DNA from: Dryomyza anilis
Lineage: Eukaryota > Arthropoda > Insecta > Diptera > Dryomyzidae
Direction: 5' to 3'
DNA: 64,000 nucleotides
Assembly: GCA_951804985.1 (NCBI GenBank)
Contig: OX638135.1
Coordinates: forward strand, 10,516,058 to 10,580,057
Below the pieces are notes generated by a model, which had not been told where the DNA came from, did no database searches, and worked only from the letters and a program-made list of their open reading frames with translations. This document shows positions 31,691-43,124 of this stretch, in pieces. Position 1 is the stretch's first letter, and every line of letters begins with the position of its first letter. Both the position numbers and the translations under genes were made by a program.

Positions 31691-33731
31691 TTTTTTTTAC
31701 AAATTAACCAACGCTCAGGGGATGCCCCCTATTCGTGCAATGCACAGTGTTGATCGTAAGAAAGGATTATAGGTTAAAGGGAGAAGGAAAGATGGAGTAG
31801 TGTCGGTGGATGTTTGCTTTAAATTTCCCAATATTAAAAATGTCGGGAAAAACAGACGCAGGGATATTGTTCCACAAACGTATCGTGCGACTGAAGAACA
31901 AATTATCTCTGTAATGCGTGGTTCTGTTGAGAACCGAGTAAACTACGAAGGGGTGGGCTTGGTTCGATGCCCGAGTAGAACGAGAGAATACACGACCTGG
32001 TGGAATCAGGCCATGTATTTGCCTCGAACACTTACCATTGTAATACCTATAAAACAGGCTTACATACCCTACGGTCCTTCGGTGCTCAAAAGAACCAATA
32101 GAGAATGAAATATTTTCATCCCTTATTAAATATATTGCACGTTGTTGGATTCGATCCAGGAACTCCAAGGAAGATTTTGAAGCCCCTGCCCATATGTGCG
32201 AATTGTATTCCATCTTAGGCCGAATATAGGTGGTATAGACAATGCGCAAGTCAGCGGGAGTGAAGTATGTCTTACACCGTTTCAAAAAAACCGAGGCACT
32301 TGGCCGCTTCTTTCGACACATCAAATATGTGATCATTCCAACGGAGGTCACATTGAATTGATATACCCATAACGTCAAGAGCAGCTGACTGCGCAATATC
32401 CACAGATTTCATATGGAGGGGAGTAAGGGGTGAATCCATTCTTTTATGAGATAACAGACAACATTGGGTCTTGCTAGCATTAAAATCAACTCTATTTGAA
32501 AGACCCCACTCGGAGATTGTTTTAAGGTCATTGTTCATTGCGCGCCTTTTATTCTCAATCTCCAAAGAGTTTGGGCGCTTGTTGAACGAATATGAGTGAC
32601 AAATGTTTCTGTCATCTTCATAGGAATGGGTTGGGTTCTGGGTCGATGACAGAAGGTCATTGATAAAAACCAGAAATAGGGACGGGGATAGGTCAGAACC
32701 CCGCGGGACTCTAGATTTGATGGAATGTTGTTCTGAGAAAACACCATCCATCGCAACTCGTATTGAACGACCCTGGAGAACGAGTAAAAGAATTACCGAC
32801 ACCATATGCAATAAGTTTTGATACCAGGGCTTCATGCCACACTTCATGCTCCAGATAGTTCACAAGGTGGAAGTTTATTACGCTTTCCATTACCTTGGAT
32901 GGCGCAGAGGATATTGCAATGGGTCGGTAATTAGCAGGGTTCGTAGCCTCACCCTTTTTCGGAACTGGCTGGACATTGGCAACCTTCCAACAAGATGGAA
33001 AAACTCCTGTCGCGTAGGAGATGTTGAAAATGTTACGCAATGGGCAATCCAGCGTTGACGCACACTTCTTCAACACATGGGCAGATATGCCATCTGGCCT
33101 GGAGGCTTAGTTAATATTGAGATTTGCTAAAACGATTTTAACTGCCCGAATTCGAAAATGTATCTCTGGCATTGCAGAAGAAACAAATTCAACGACGGGC
33201 AGTGGTTGATTGCTATCTGGGAGCGTTGAATTATTTGCAAATAATTCTGCCAAGAGATTAGCTTTATCAACCGGGTCAGTGAAGGTCTGGCCATTCATAA
33301 CAAGGGTTGGAGTAGACGATGTCGTCTGATTCTTCACCCTTTTAACAAATGACCAGAAATTTTTACTACCTCTATGGTAGAGAAGGACCTTTTTGCGCGC
33401 GTTTTGTTCGTGTAAAAACTTTTCACGCGCGATCACGGCATTACATCGATTCCTAGCCTGTATGCGAAGTCTTTCAGTATAAGCATTCTTATAAAACGCC
33501 AATTCTGAAAGGCTTCCTCTTTCGACCTGACTGCAATCCTGCAAGTCTCATTAAACCAAGTGTGGACCTTGCGTTTATTGCTAATCTTTTTAGAAGGTAT
33601 GAAGGACCACATACCCAATAAAATAATATTTTGTACCATTAAGGCCGTGGCATTTATGTCTCTATCTGCGAAACACAACTTCCAATTAAAGTTGCGAAAA
33701 AATCATTTAACGCAACCCAATTAGCTTTTTT
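31691..33731 (-). mobile_element. Jockey/CR1-group LINE J, copy 1, 3' half
   Basis: Poly-A tail (T-run 31691-31698), 3' UTR, RT and the end of the endonuclease linker. It matches copy 2 (57178-59368) closely. The 5' half is at 46469-47941: the two halves are one LINE split by the gypsy element at 33862-46468. About 555 bp of LINE sequence (copy 2 equivalent 59368-59922) is missing at the split. Confidence 0.8.
31767..33731 (-). pseudogene. LINE J copy 1 reverse transcriptase, degenerate
   Basis: RT pieces in several frames: QTFTDPVDKANLLAELFANN, LKKCASTLDCPLRNIFNISYA, PVPKKGEATNPANYRPIAIS, SPSLFLVFINDLLSST. The catalytic box reads HSYEDDRN where copy 2 has HSFADDSN, so the alanine before the Asp pair is lost. 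A deletion of about 130-150 bp relative to 58340-58500 removes the region between LEHE and VWHEALV (including AFDRV), and another small loss follows GNSFTR. The C-terminus YTTYIRPKMEYNSHIWAGAS is kept. Dead copy. Confidence 0.78.
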
Positions 33732-33861
33732 TCAAATTTTTCAAATACTATTGAATTAATTAGAAAACTTTTGATTTAAAAATAAAAAAACTATTAATAC
33801 ATGAACCATAAGATCAATGGTCGTACCATAAAGTACTTAATGGTACATTTTCTTCTGAGTG
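33732..33861. other. Filler between LINE and truncated LTR
   Basis: About 130 bp without match to either neighbour. It sits where roughly 555 bp of LINE and 623 bp of LTR are missing, so it looks like filler at a deletion join. Confidence 0.35.
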
Positions 33862-33924
33862 CAAAACTGAATGAATAGTGAAGAACCATAAAGAAAAGAA
33901 AAATGTATGCGCTAATTCACAACA
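33862..33924 (-). repeat. Remnant of the 3' LTR of element T
   Basis: 63 bp identical to 46406-46468, ending ...AATTCACAACA on the plus strand. It abuts a polypurine tract, as a 3' LTR should. The other ~620 bp are deleted. Confidence 0.75.
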
Positions 33925-33940
33925 TTCCTCCCCCTTATGG
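33925..33940 (-). other. Polypurine tract of element T
   Basis: The minus strand reads CCATAAGGGGGAGGAA directly before the LTR start TGTTGTGAATTAG. Confidence 0.75.
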
Positions 33941-34066
33941 AATAAAAAAATATTTTTAATATTAGGATTAATGATAATTTTTTTACAAAATATCTTAAAT
34001 ATATTGTTGAAAATATAGAAATGATGTTTTCTTAGAGTTAATTAATATTAAGATTAATAATATAAT

Positions 34067-34794
34067 AAAACCAGTTGGGTAGGTTAGATCACATGGGAAA
34101 TTTTAAAGTAGGTGTAATTATGATAGTTAGGATTATCAAAATTATAGTCGGTCTAAGCCGACTATAAATACCCTACACATATGTGTGGTTACCATTCAAA
34201 GTGATATATAGGTCACCAGGGTATACGAATCCTGAAAATAACTACAAACATTCAATCGCTGAAGAATTTCCATTCATTTGATACCCATATTTACAAATGG
34301 GTAGGTGTACCGAATTTCGATTTTTTTTTGTGAACCACAAGTCTTTTCGCCGTAAAACATTATTATCATGTATTTGAGCATGACATCAATATATATTTGA
34401 CCAAAAAAGTTTACCTAAGCACGTATACGTAAGAATTGATCATTTTATGTACATTTTATATGAGGTATTTGAACATAAGTGGTCGGATCATAGGTCACAA
34501 TGGACCGATCTCGCCGATCTCGCACATACAGCGTAGGTATATTAGTAATCTAAGTTATAAGTTTCATTTATCTAGCTCTTCAATTTTAAAAGTAGTAGGG
34601 ATTTCAACAGACAGACAGACAGACGGACAGACAGACGGACAGACAGACGGACAGACGGACATCGCTAAATCGACTCAGGAGGTCATGCTGATCAAGAATA
34701 TATATACTTTTCCATACCGGAGATGCTTCCTTCTGGGTGTTACAAACGGCGTACCAAACTGAATATACCCTTTCACTCTTAGTGTAGGGTATAA
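34067..34794 (+). mobile_element. mini-me-like element M-7
   Basis: A full-length subfamily 2 copy, AAAACCAGTTGGGTAGG to CTTAGTGTAGGGTATAA, microsatellite at about 34608-34660. Inserted near the 3' end of element T. Confidence 0.82.
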
Positions 34795-34897
34795 TAATAT
34801 GCTTATTTTAACATGGTGATAATAAATATGATATGTTATTTTTTTTTGTTTTTTTTAAGTTATCTATAAAAATATGTTTGAATATTTAAATGGGTTT

Positions 34898-34984
<87 letters not shown>

Positions 34985-36920
34985 AATTTTTTTTTTTTAG
35001 ATTTCTTCTTTTTTATATATATTTTTTCTTCTCTTTTTTTATATATATTGTTATTATTTGTTTTTTTTTTGTTAATTTCTTTTTTTTAATTTCATATTTG
35101 TAATTGGATGATAATATAGATATACTTGTTCAATTTATTTTACTTATACGTGTTTTGCATGTGTATTAAGTGTGTGTGTTTGTTGGTATTTTAAAATGAA
35201 TATATTGATTTTATATTTGGGTTAGAGAGGTGTAAATAATTACATGAGTGACTTTTGTATGCCCTACTGTTGGACCAGATTTCTTCTCTTGCTCTTCTCT
35301 TGCTCTTTTGGTCCCGTTGACTTGGTTGACGATTCGTTCGAGATGAGTGTTCTTTTCTGCGATTTTGTCAAACATTTTGAAAACATCTTGGTGCTCATGT
35401 CACTTTATGTAGCCTATAGATTTCTGAATTGTTGATATCAGAAAACCGCTGGGCATCTGCTTCACTACTTTTTTGTGGAATATCTTGGTGCTCATGTCGC
35501 TTTATTTAGAATATTATAGATTTCCGAATTGTTGATCACAAAATCTCTAGGTGCGATGGAAGACATAATAATCTGCCTTTTTATATACATTTTCAAGATC
35601 AATGTTGAATATTGTTTTCTGCATCTTGTTTCTGGCAGTTGTAGTTTTATGATTAAAATTCAATCACTGCAATCTACTTGTGCTTGGTATAACAACAAGT
35701 TTGCTCCTAGTGCATCCTTCTAAGTGTTTAAATATGCTGCCACTTTGCTTCATTCCTTTTTTCATTTTTCTTTACTTTATTTGAATCTGCTGGACCTCTG
35801 CTTCGCTTCATCATCTTGTTGATAACACCCAGAGCTCCTTCCACATGTCACCACTGAAGTCCCAAGACCCCAACGATTATCTATGCGTCTTCTGAGTATC
35901 CAGCGCATTCTAAATAACAATTTTTTGTGCACTCGGATATTTGAAATTTACACGAAGATTTTACAAACAAGTAATTTAATTTTGTTTTTAAACTGTTCCA
36001 AATATGTGGTGTCACACTACTGGTGTGGTACTAATTTATGTAATCTTAATATAATTTTCGTATAATATATAATTGTTCATGTAACATGCCGTGTGATAAT
36101 TGATTGATTTTAAAATACTTAAATTACTTGAAATATAGTGTGCACATTATTTGAAGTATTACTATTTAGTGTAGTACTAGCTTTTATTAACAAAGTGTAA
36201 TTATGTATTTAGCCCAATGACTAAGATCGTCGTCTTATATGCAGAGGGACTCATTGCGGCGGACTCAATCCCCCTCCAATGCGCAAAATTAAAAAAAAAA
36301 AAATATTTCATATAATTTTTTTTTTTTACTCAAATTTTTTATTTATATAAATATATATGTATATAGAATATATTGTACATTAAATATATTGTATATACAT
36401 ATATTTATTATTTTAAATCTTCTCAAAAATTGTTGAATTAATTATATATGTATATATGTATATGTTTTTTTTAATCTGAATAAATTTAGTTTTTTTTTAA
36501 ATTTATTTAATTTCGAATACAAATTTGTATATCTCTTTTTTTTTAATAAAATGTTAGATAAAAATTAAAATATATATATATATATTTTTTTTTAATTCTA
36601 ATACCCCTTATTTTTTTTTCATATATATATTTTTTGCCGTTTCTTTTTTTTATATTAATAGTATTATTTATTTTTTTTAATACCCCTTATTTTTTTTCAA
36701 TTAATAGTTAATACCGTTATTTATACTTTTTTTTCTCTTCTTTTTTTTATATATTTTTTTTCTTCTCTTCTTATATTCTTTTTTTTTTTCTCTTTAATAA
36801 ACATTTTTATACCTCCTTTTTTTTAATTTTAGTTCTCCTTTTTTTTACATATATATATATTTTTTTTCATATTTTTTTTATCTCTTTTTTTCTCTTTAAA
36901 AATTGAATAGTTAAGATTAT
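34795..36920. other. Extremely AT-rich region with poly-T and an (AT)n microsatellite
   Basis: (AT)n spans 34902-34970, and long T tracts recur to 36900. A less biased island (35230-36290) holds a diverged tandem pair beginning ATCTTGGTGCTCATGTC (about 35387 and 35483) and CCCAATGACTAAGATCGTC near 36210. This is where an env gene or 3' UTR of element T would lie, but no env-like protein is readable. Confidence 0.4.
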
Positions 36921-37340
36921 TTTGGTACGCCGTTTGTAACACCCAGAAGGAAGCACCTCCGGTATGGAAAAGTATATATATTCTTGATCAGCATGACCTC
37001 CTGAGTCGCGGTGTCCGTCTGTCCGTCCGTATGTCCGTCTGTCTGTCTGTCTGTAGAAATCCCTACTACTTTTAAAATTGAAGAGCTCGATAAATGAAAC
37101 TTATAACTTAGATTACTAATATACCTACGCTCCATTAATGGCGAGATCGGTCCATTGTGACCTATGATCCGACCACTTATGTTCAAATACCTCATATAAA
37201 ATGTACATATAAAGATCAATTTTTATGTATACGTGCTTAGGTAAACTTTTTTGGTCAAATATATATTGATATCATGCTCAAATACATGATAATAATGTTT
37301 TCCGGCGAAAAGACTTGTGGTTCAACAAAAAAAATCGAAA
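36921..37340 (-). mobile_element. mini-me-like fragment M-8a
   Basis: Subfamily 2 sequence in reverse from TTTGGTACGCCGTTTGTAAC to the AAAATCGAAA motif, then replaced by element T pol sequence. Its last ~215 bp overlap in content with M-8b. Confidence 0.75.
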
Positions 37341-38359
37341 ATTGTGGCTTGAAATTGCTATCAATGGTTACCTCCTTATCGGTGGTATTTAAAAGTGATG
37401 CATTTACTCTATTTCTTCTAACGTTTGTTAAACTCTCTCCCAAATATACTCCTGGCTGAATTTCCTGTTTGTGCAACAAAACTATAGGAATTCTTGTTCT
37501 TAATGGCAGTGATACAACCATGGCTGTTCTGGGCTGTACCCTGATTTGTTGATTAAAATTAATATTTTCTTGCAATGATTTCAATGGAAATTTAACAAGG
37601 TGACTTATGTCTTCATCAAAAAATGTAGTTTTTTTATTTAACGTATTTATTATAGATCTGTTCCAGAGATTGTAACGCCCGAGTATTCCATCTGCTGGTA
37701 CCCCTTGTTCAAGTGACACAACGTGTAGCGTTAAACTCAGGTTTTCTATGTTTGTGTGCTGAATCTTAGTGGAGCCTAAGGTTCTAACGCATCCACCAAA
37801 AGCACCACTCAGATCTTTCCGATTATTTTTATTAAAATTCGGCAAATGTGGCATCCTATTTTCTTTAATCAGGCTGGCCTCAGCTCCAGAATCCACTAAC
37901 AAAGTAAGTTTCCCATTTTTTGCTGCCTCGCAAGGTACTTCAATGAACACATCACTCGTGTCGGATATCTTGAAACACTCTCCATGTCGGTTAAACATTT
38001 TACGATGCATGCCTAATTGTGAAGTTAATTTTATTTTTCTCGACATACATTTACTCTTAAAATTATTAGAAGAAAATTATTATTGAAGACAATTTAATTT
38101 TACCAATCGTGAATTTATTATACATTTCTGACGATAAAACGCACATAGCGCTAATAATAAAAAGAAATATTGAAATTACTCGCCCCTGTACGGAATGTAG
38201 ATCAAACGATTTGCCAGACGTTTGATCTACAATTCCCAGATTTTCAGGGCAGTTAATTACGAATTTCTTTTTATTTGATTTACTTTTGATTTTCTTATTC
38301 TTGATTTTAATATTTTTAACTTCCGATTCAATTGGTTTTACTTTCTTTACTTTATTTGC
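37337..38359 (-). pseudogene. Extra copy of element T gag-pro junction and protease
   Basis: The minus-strand frame 38046-37340 encodes HGECFKISDTSDVFIEVP, the protease LLVDSGAEASLIKENRM and the following linker to NFKPQFS. It is nearly identical to 42500-43110 of element T. Upstream (38050-38359) is a Lys-rich frame (KNKKIKSKSNKKKF) that is absent at the matching place in element T, where the gag-pro join is deleted (about 43125). So this copy keeps sequence the main copy has lost. It is flanked by two mini-me-like pieces in direct orientation. Confidence 0.7.
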
Positions 38360-38842
38360 TAATATACCTACGCTGTATGTGCGAAAAAATTGGCGAGATC
38401 GGTCCATTGTGCCCTATGATCCGACCACTTATGTTCAAATACCTCATATAAAATGTACATATAAAGATCAATTTTTATCTACACGTGCTAAGGTAAACTT
38501 TTTTGGTCAAATATATATTGATATCATGCTCAAATACATGATAATAATGTTTTCCGGCGAAAAAAGACTTGTGGTTCACAAAAAAAAATCGAAATTCGGT
38601 AAACCTACCCATTTGTAAATATGGGTATCAAATGAATGGAAATTCTTCGGCGATTGAATGTTTGTAGTTATTTTCAGGATTCGTATACCATGGTGACCTA
38701 TATATCACTTTGAATGGTAACCACACATATGTGTAGGGTATTTATAGTCGGCTTAGACCGACTATAATTTTGATAATCCTAACTATCATAATTACACCTA
38801 CTTTAAAATTTCCCATGTGATCTAACCTTCCCAACTGGTTTT
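38359..38842 (-). mobile_element. mini-me-like fragment M-8b
   Basis: It resumes at TAATATACCTACGCTGTATG and runs to CCTTCCCAACTGGTTT. The first ~235 bp repeat the content of 37126-37340, so M-8a and M-8b are not simply two halves of one element. Confidence 0.75.
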
Positions 38843-39000
38843 TATTTCAACTACACTAAATAATTTAATGTATAAATCGCTTTTTTTAATTTTAAATTCT
38901 TTGCTTTTATTTATTACCTGTTTTTTTTACATTTAATTTATTCTACTAATATATATTTTTTTAATTTTAACTGTACTAAATATTTATATATCTCTCTTTT

Positions 39001-39139
39001 TTTATACCCTACACCTATGAGGTACAGGGTATATTAACTTTGTGCATATATTGTAACGCCCCTTAGGAGGCGTGTCCGGTATGGAAAAGTATATATATTC
39101 TTGATCAGCATCACTACCCGAGTCCGTTTAGCCATGTCC

Positions 39140-39211
<72 letters not shown>

Positions 39212-39820
39212 TGCTGTCTTGCTGTCTTGCTGTCTTGCTGTCTTGCTGTCCGAATACAGAATAACTTGAGAAATACTGATCAGAATGCGACGAAATTTCG
39301 TCTCAATATATTTTATCCAAAAGTAGGAACTGAGTTTGAAAATGAGCCAAATCGGTCAACGGACACGCCCACCTCCCATACAAGTCACTTTTATATAACT
39401 CTTTCGGAACTAATAACTCGAAAAGTATTATAAAATTTAAAACGTATTGTTAGAATTCACCTAAAAATATGTGGTCCAAAAATGGGCGTGATCCTCCCAC
39501 TTTTTTTCTTCATTATTTCCCGGGTTTTCATAGTGGAAATTTGATCCGTAAATTATTAAAATCAAATCTATGAAATATTAGCCTTTCAAAATTTTAAATA
39601 TAGGCGTGGTCCGCCCAATTACATTTTTCAAATTTATTTTTTTTACTTTTTTTTATACTTTATATAATTTTTTTAATTTATGGGGATATAAGACGTAAAT
39701 TTCTGATATATGAATAATATTTTGAGGGTTAATATCCCCACCAAAGGTGTAGGGTATTCCATAGTCGGACCCGACCGACTATAAAAATCCGCCCCATGTG
39801 ACCGAACTTACCCATGTTTT
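39001..39820 (-). mobile_element. mini-me/DINE-1-like element M-9 (subfamily 1)
   Basis: Same subfamily as M-1 (TATACCCTACACCTATGAGG, GTAACGCCCCTTAGGAGGCGTG, ACTGAGTTTGAAAATGAGCC, CCGACTATAAAAATCCG). It has a long pure GTCT array (39135-39205) followed by five CTTGCTGT units (about 39208-39250). AT-rich DNA flanks it. Confidence 0.7.
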
Positions 39821-40599
39821 AATTTTAATACTAACTGATATTTTTCTTCTTCTTTAAGAAATTTAAATTATTATAAGTAAGTTCTTCAAATTCATTTAAA
39901 ATATATTTGTTATATTCAAACTTATTCAAATTTAATTATATTAATATACAAAAGTACCTATAATTTCTCTGCATGTAAATAAATATAATTTGAGTTGCGA
40001 TTTATTTTCTAAACATGTTTAATATTTTATTATTTTATTTTTGTGTACTTATGTAAGTCACATTATATGAAACTTCCTACTGGCATGACGGTCAACTATA
40101 TTTATTTGCATTGTTTATGGTATCAAAAAAAACTGCAAGATCTGCATTTATATGTCAGCTATTAACGCTTGCTTAGTGTATGATATACGTACGTTCGTAC
40201 AAATTGCATATGTGCTTCAGCATGAAACACTTGGGGGAATGACCCTTTTCAAGGTTTGGTAGCTTGCGCTATTAATATAGGTCAGTAACGCAATTGTTGA
40301 TTTTGCATTATCTGTATTGAATTCGACAATTTTATGACTAACATTGATTGTATTTTAAATTAATGCAATTGGTTCATGTGCTTAATTTATTTCTTTTCTC
40401 AATGGATGATTAACTAATTTTAAAATTATAAGTTCTTTTCGTAAAATAGTTAAATATATATATATTTTTTTTTATTACTAAATTATTGCTTTTAATATGT
40501 CCTATCTTCTTTTTTTTATTACTATAATTTTTCCTTTGTTTTTTACTTACTGTTTTCCTAAACTATATATATTTATTTTTCCTCTAAATTATAATTTTT
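39821..40599. other. AT-rich 3' region of element T
   Basis: It lies downstream (minus strand) of the integrase stop. 40080-40330 is less AT-rich but has no recognisable frame. Nothing further supported. Confidence 0.3.
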
Positions 40600-41718
40600 A
40601 GTTTTGACGGCATACACTATTTGTAATATGCCTTTAACAAATTATTGTGAATTTTCTTTTCTTTGTTTTTGATCAATATCGTCGTGGTCACTGGCCCACT
40701 TCCCTCTACGACCACGTAGGGTCCCTTCCAAATTGGAGGAATATAGTTTGGTTTTTCATTAAAACCATGTCGTGTTGTTTGAATTGTATAGGGTTGAGGT
40801 TCTTGTCGTATTGTTTTTTCGACACCTCCTTGGCCCTACATGGATTTTTCCTGTTTGGTACTTTAATACCTTATTGTAGTCTTCTGCGTTATATAAAGGA
40901 GAACATTTACGCTTTAAATTCGTAGGCATGTCGAAGTCAAACCAGTACAACGTACGGAATGGTGTTTGACCCGTCGACGTATGCACCGTGTTATTATGAG
41001 CATGCATTGCAGAATTTAACCATTGGTCCCAGTTTGACCCATCCTCTTTAGCAAAACTACGTAAATATTCAGCTAGTGGACGATGACTTCGTTCCAATGA
41101 CCCATTAGCCTGTGGATGGTAGGGTGTTACATGTAATTTTTTAATTCCTAACAATTTACATGTATACGAAAATAGTTTGGAAACGAAATTCGATCCATTG
41201 TCTGTTACCAATACTTTGGGTATATTGTGGCGTGTAACTATTTCGTTGAAGAATGCTTTGGCTACGGTGTTGGCTACCGCATCGGGCATAGCCACACAGC
41301 ACATAAATTTTGAAAAATCGTCCTGAAACGTTAAGATGTATTTATTCCCTGAAATGGTTTCAGGCAGAATACTCACCAGGTCCATGTACACCTTGTCAAA
41401 GGGTCTGACTGGCGTATCAGTTAGAACCATTGGCATCTTCGTCAGCCTTGAACTCTTGTTTACCTGGCATTTTGAACAATTTTTTACATAATCCTTTATT
41501 TGCTTCTGCATACCCTTCCATCGGTACTGTTGCCGAGTTCTTAAAAATGTTTTTACGCCCCCTTGGTGATCACCTAACGGTGAATCGTGAAAATCTTTAA
41601 TTACCGTCTCTATGTCCTGAGGTTCAGTTAGAATTATTATATTGTTATTTTCCTTTGTTATCAAATCGTCCGGATCGCATTCTGATTGTTTCTTATCGTC
41701 TTCCTTGTCTCTTTTCAT
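40600..41718 (-). pseudogene. Element T integrase
   Basis: HHCC zinc domain (HDSPLGDHQGG...CSKCQVNK), core catalytic triad seen as VYMDLVS, VTDNGSNFV and ANGSLERSHRP, then a C-terminal chromatin/DNA-binding region reached after a frameshift near 40800. The open stretch is 40759-41718; the tail (IPPIWKGPYVVVEG) continues to about 40600 in another frame. All three DDE residues are present. Inserts cDNA into the host genome in this family. It is inactive here for lack of RT upstream. Confidence 0.8.
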
Positions 41719-41789
41719 GGTTTTCGAACGTGTTTGTACTACAACTACTTTTTCAGTATTATTCGGTATGTGGCTAAGCGCATCAGCGT

Positions 41790-43124
41790 TTAAATAACTT
41801 TTCCCGGTTTATAATGAATTTCGAAATCATATTCCGATAATTTGTGTCGGAAACGCGCAAGACGTGATGTCTGATCTTTTAAGTTTGCTATACCCTTTAG
41901 GGGCAGATGATCTTTATAAATTTTAAATGGTCTTCCCAAAAAATATGCCCTAAAATTTTTTGTTGCCCATACAAATGCCAAAAATTCTTTCTCTATAGTA
42001 GAGTAGCGTGTTTCCGCATCGTTAAGAGACCTACTGGCAAACGCGATCGGACGGTCGCTTCCAACTTCACCTTGCGAAAGAACCGCGCCAATTGCTTCGT
42101 TGCAGGCGTCTGTCGTGAGCAAAACGGGTTCGTTAAGTTCCGGATACGCTAGTATGGGTGGTGACATAATTGCCTCTTTAAGTTTTAAAAACGAATTCTG
42201 ACAATTGTCATTCCATATGAACTTAGCGTCCTTTTTAAGCAAACAGTTTATTGGTAGTGACAGTTTCGCCATACCTCCTATAAATTTTCTGTAATAATTA
42301 ATTAATTCATCCCCTTCCAAATGAAAAACGTCATGATATGACAAGCAAATATTTTGCAAAGATGCAACTTCTTCTTTATTTAATGATTCATCGATCTTTA
42401 CATTCCCTAATAATCTATCAATTCTATTTTTTATATTAACCGAATTTATTGTATTTATTGTAGAACTCGTCTTCGTTGCTTCTTTATATTTGTTAAAATT
42501 TGAAAATTGTGGCTTGAAATTGCTATCAATGGTTACCTCCTTATCGGTGGTATTTAAAAGTGATGCATTTACTCTATTTCTTCTAACGTTTGTTAAACTC
42601 TCTCCCAAATATACTCCTGGCTGAATTTCCTGTTTGTGCAACAAAACTATAGGAATTCTTGTTCTTAATGGCAGTGATACAACCATGGCTGTTCTGGGCT
42701 GTACCCTGATTTGTTGATTAAAATTAATATTTTCTTGCAATGATTTCAATGGAAATTTAACAAGGTGACTTTTGTCTTCATCAAAAAATGTAGTTTTTTT
42801 ATTTAACGTATTTATTATAGATCTGTTCCAGAGATTGTAACGCACGAGTATTCCATCTGCTGGTACCCCTTGTTCAAGTGACACAACGTGTAGCGTTAAA
42901 CTCAGGTTTTCTATGTTTGTGTGCTGAATCTTAGTGGAGCCTAAGATTCTAACGCATCCACCAAAAGCACCACTCAGATCTTTCCGAATATTTTTATTAA
43001 AATTCGGCAAATGTGCCATCCTATTTTCTTTAATCAGGCTGGCCTCAGCTCCAGAATCCACTAACAAAGTAAGTTTTCCATTTTTTGCTGCCTCGCAAGG
43101 TACTTCAATGAACACAATGAACAC
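41790..43124 (-). pseudogene. Element T protease and RNase H with the RT core deleted in frame
   Basis: A 444-codon open frame. Protease motif VDSGAEASLIKEN near residue 25. A linker follows, then SYHDVFHLEGDEL, which normally starts the RT domain. It passes directly into INYYRKFIGGM, the thumb after the RT catalytic site. RNase H follows (TTDACNEAIGAVL, IEKEFLAFVWA). So fingers and palm, including the YxDD box, are missing by an in-frame deletion of about 1 kb or less near 42297-42306. The gag-protease join at 43105-43124 is also deleted. Confidence 0.8.

Noticed and set aside
34795..36920. An env gene of element T.
   Set aside because: No long frame, signal peptide, cleavage site or transmembrane pattern could be read in this AT-rich stretch.
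38066..38407. An env-like or basic host protein frame.
   Set aside because: It runs from mini-me-like sequence into element T sequence, and the Lys-rich part is best explained as gag-pro junction of element T.
39135..39250. Regularly repeated short units resembling a CRISPR array.
   Set aside because: These are GTCT and CTTGCTGT microsatellite units without spacers, in a eukaryotic repeat element.
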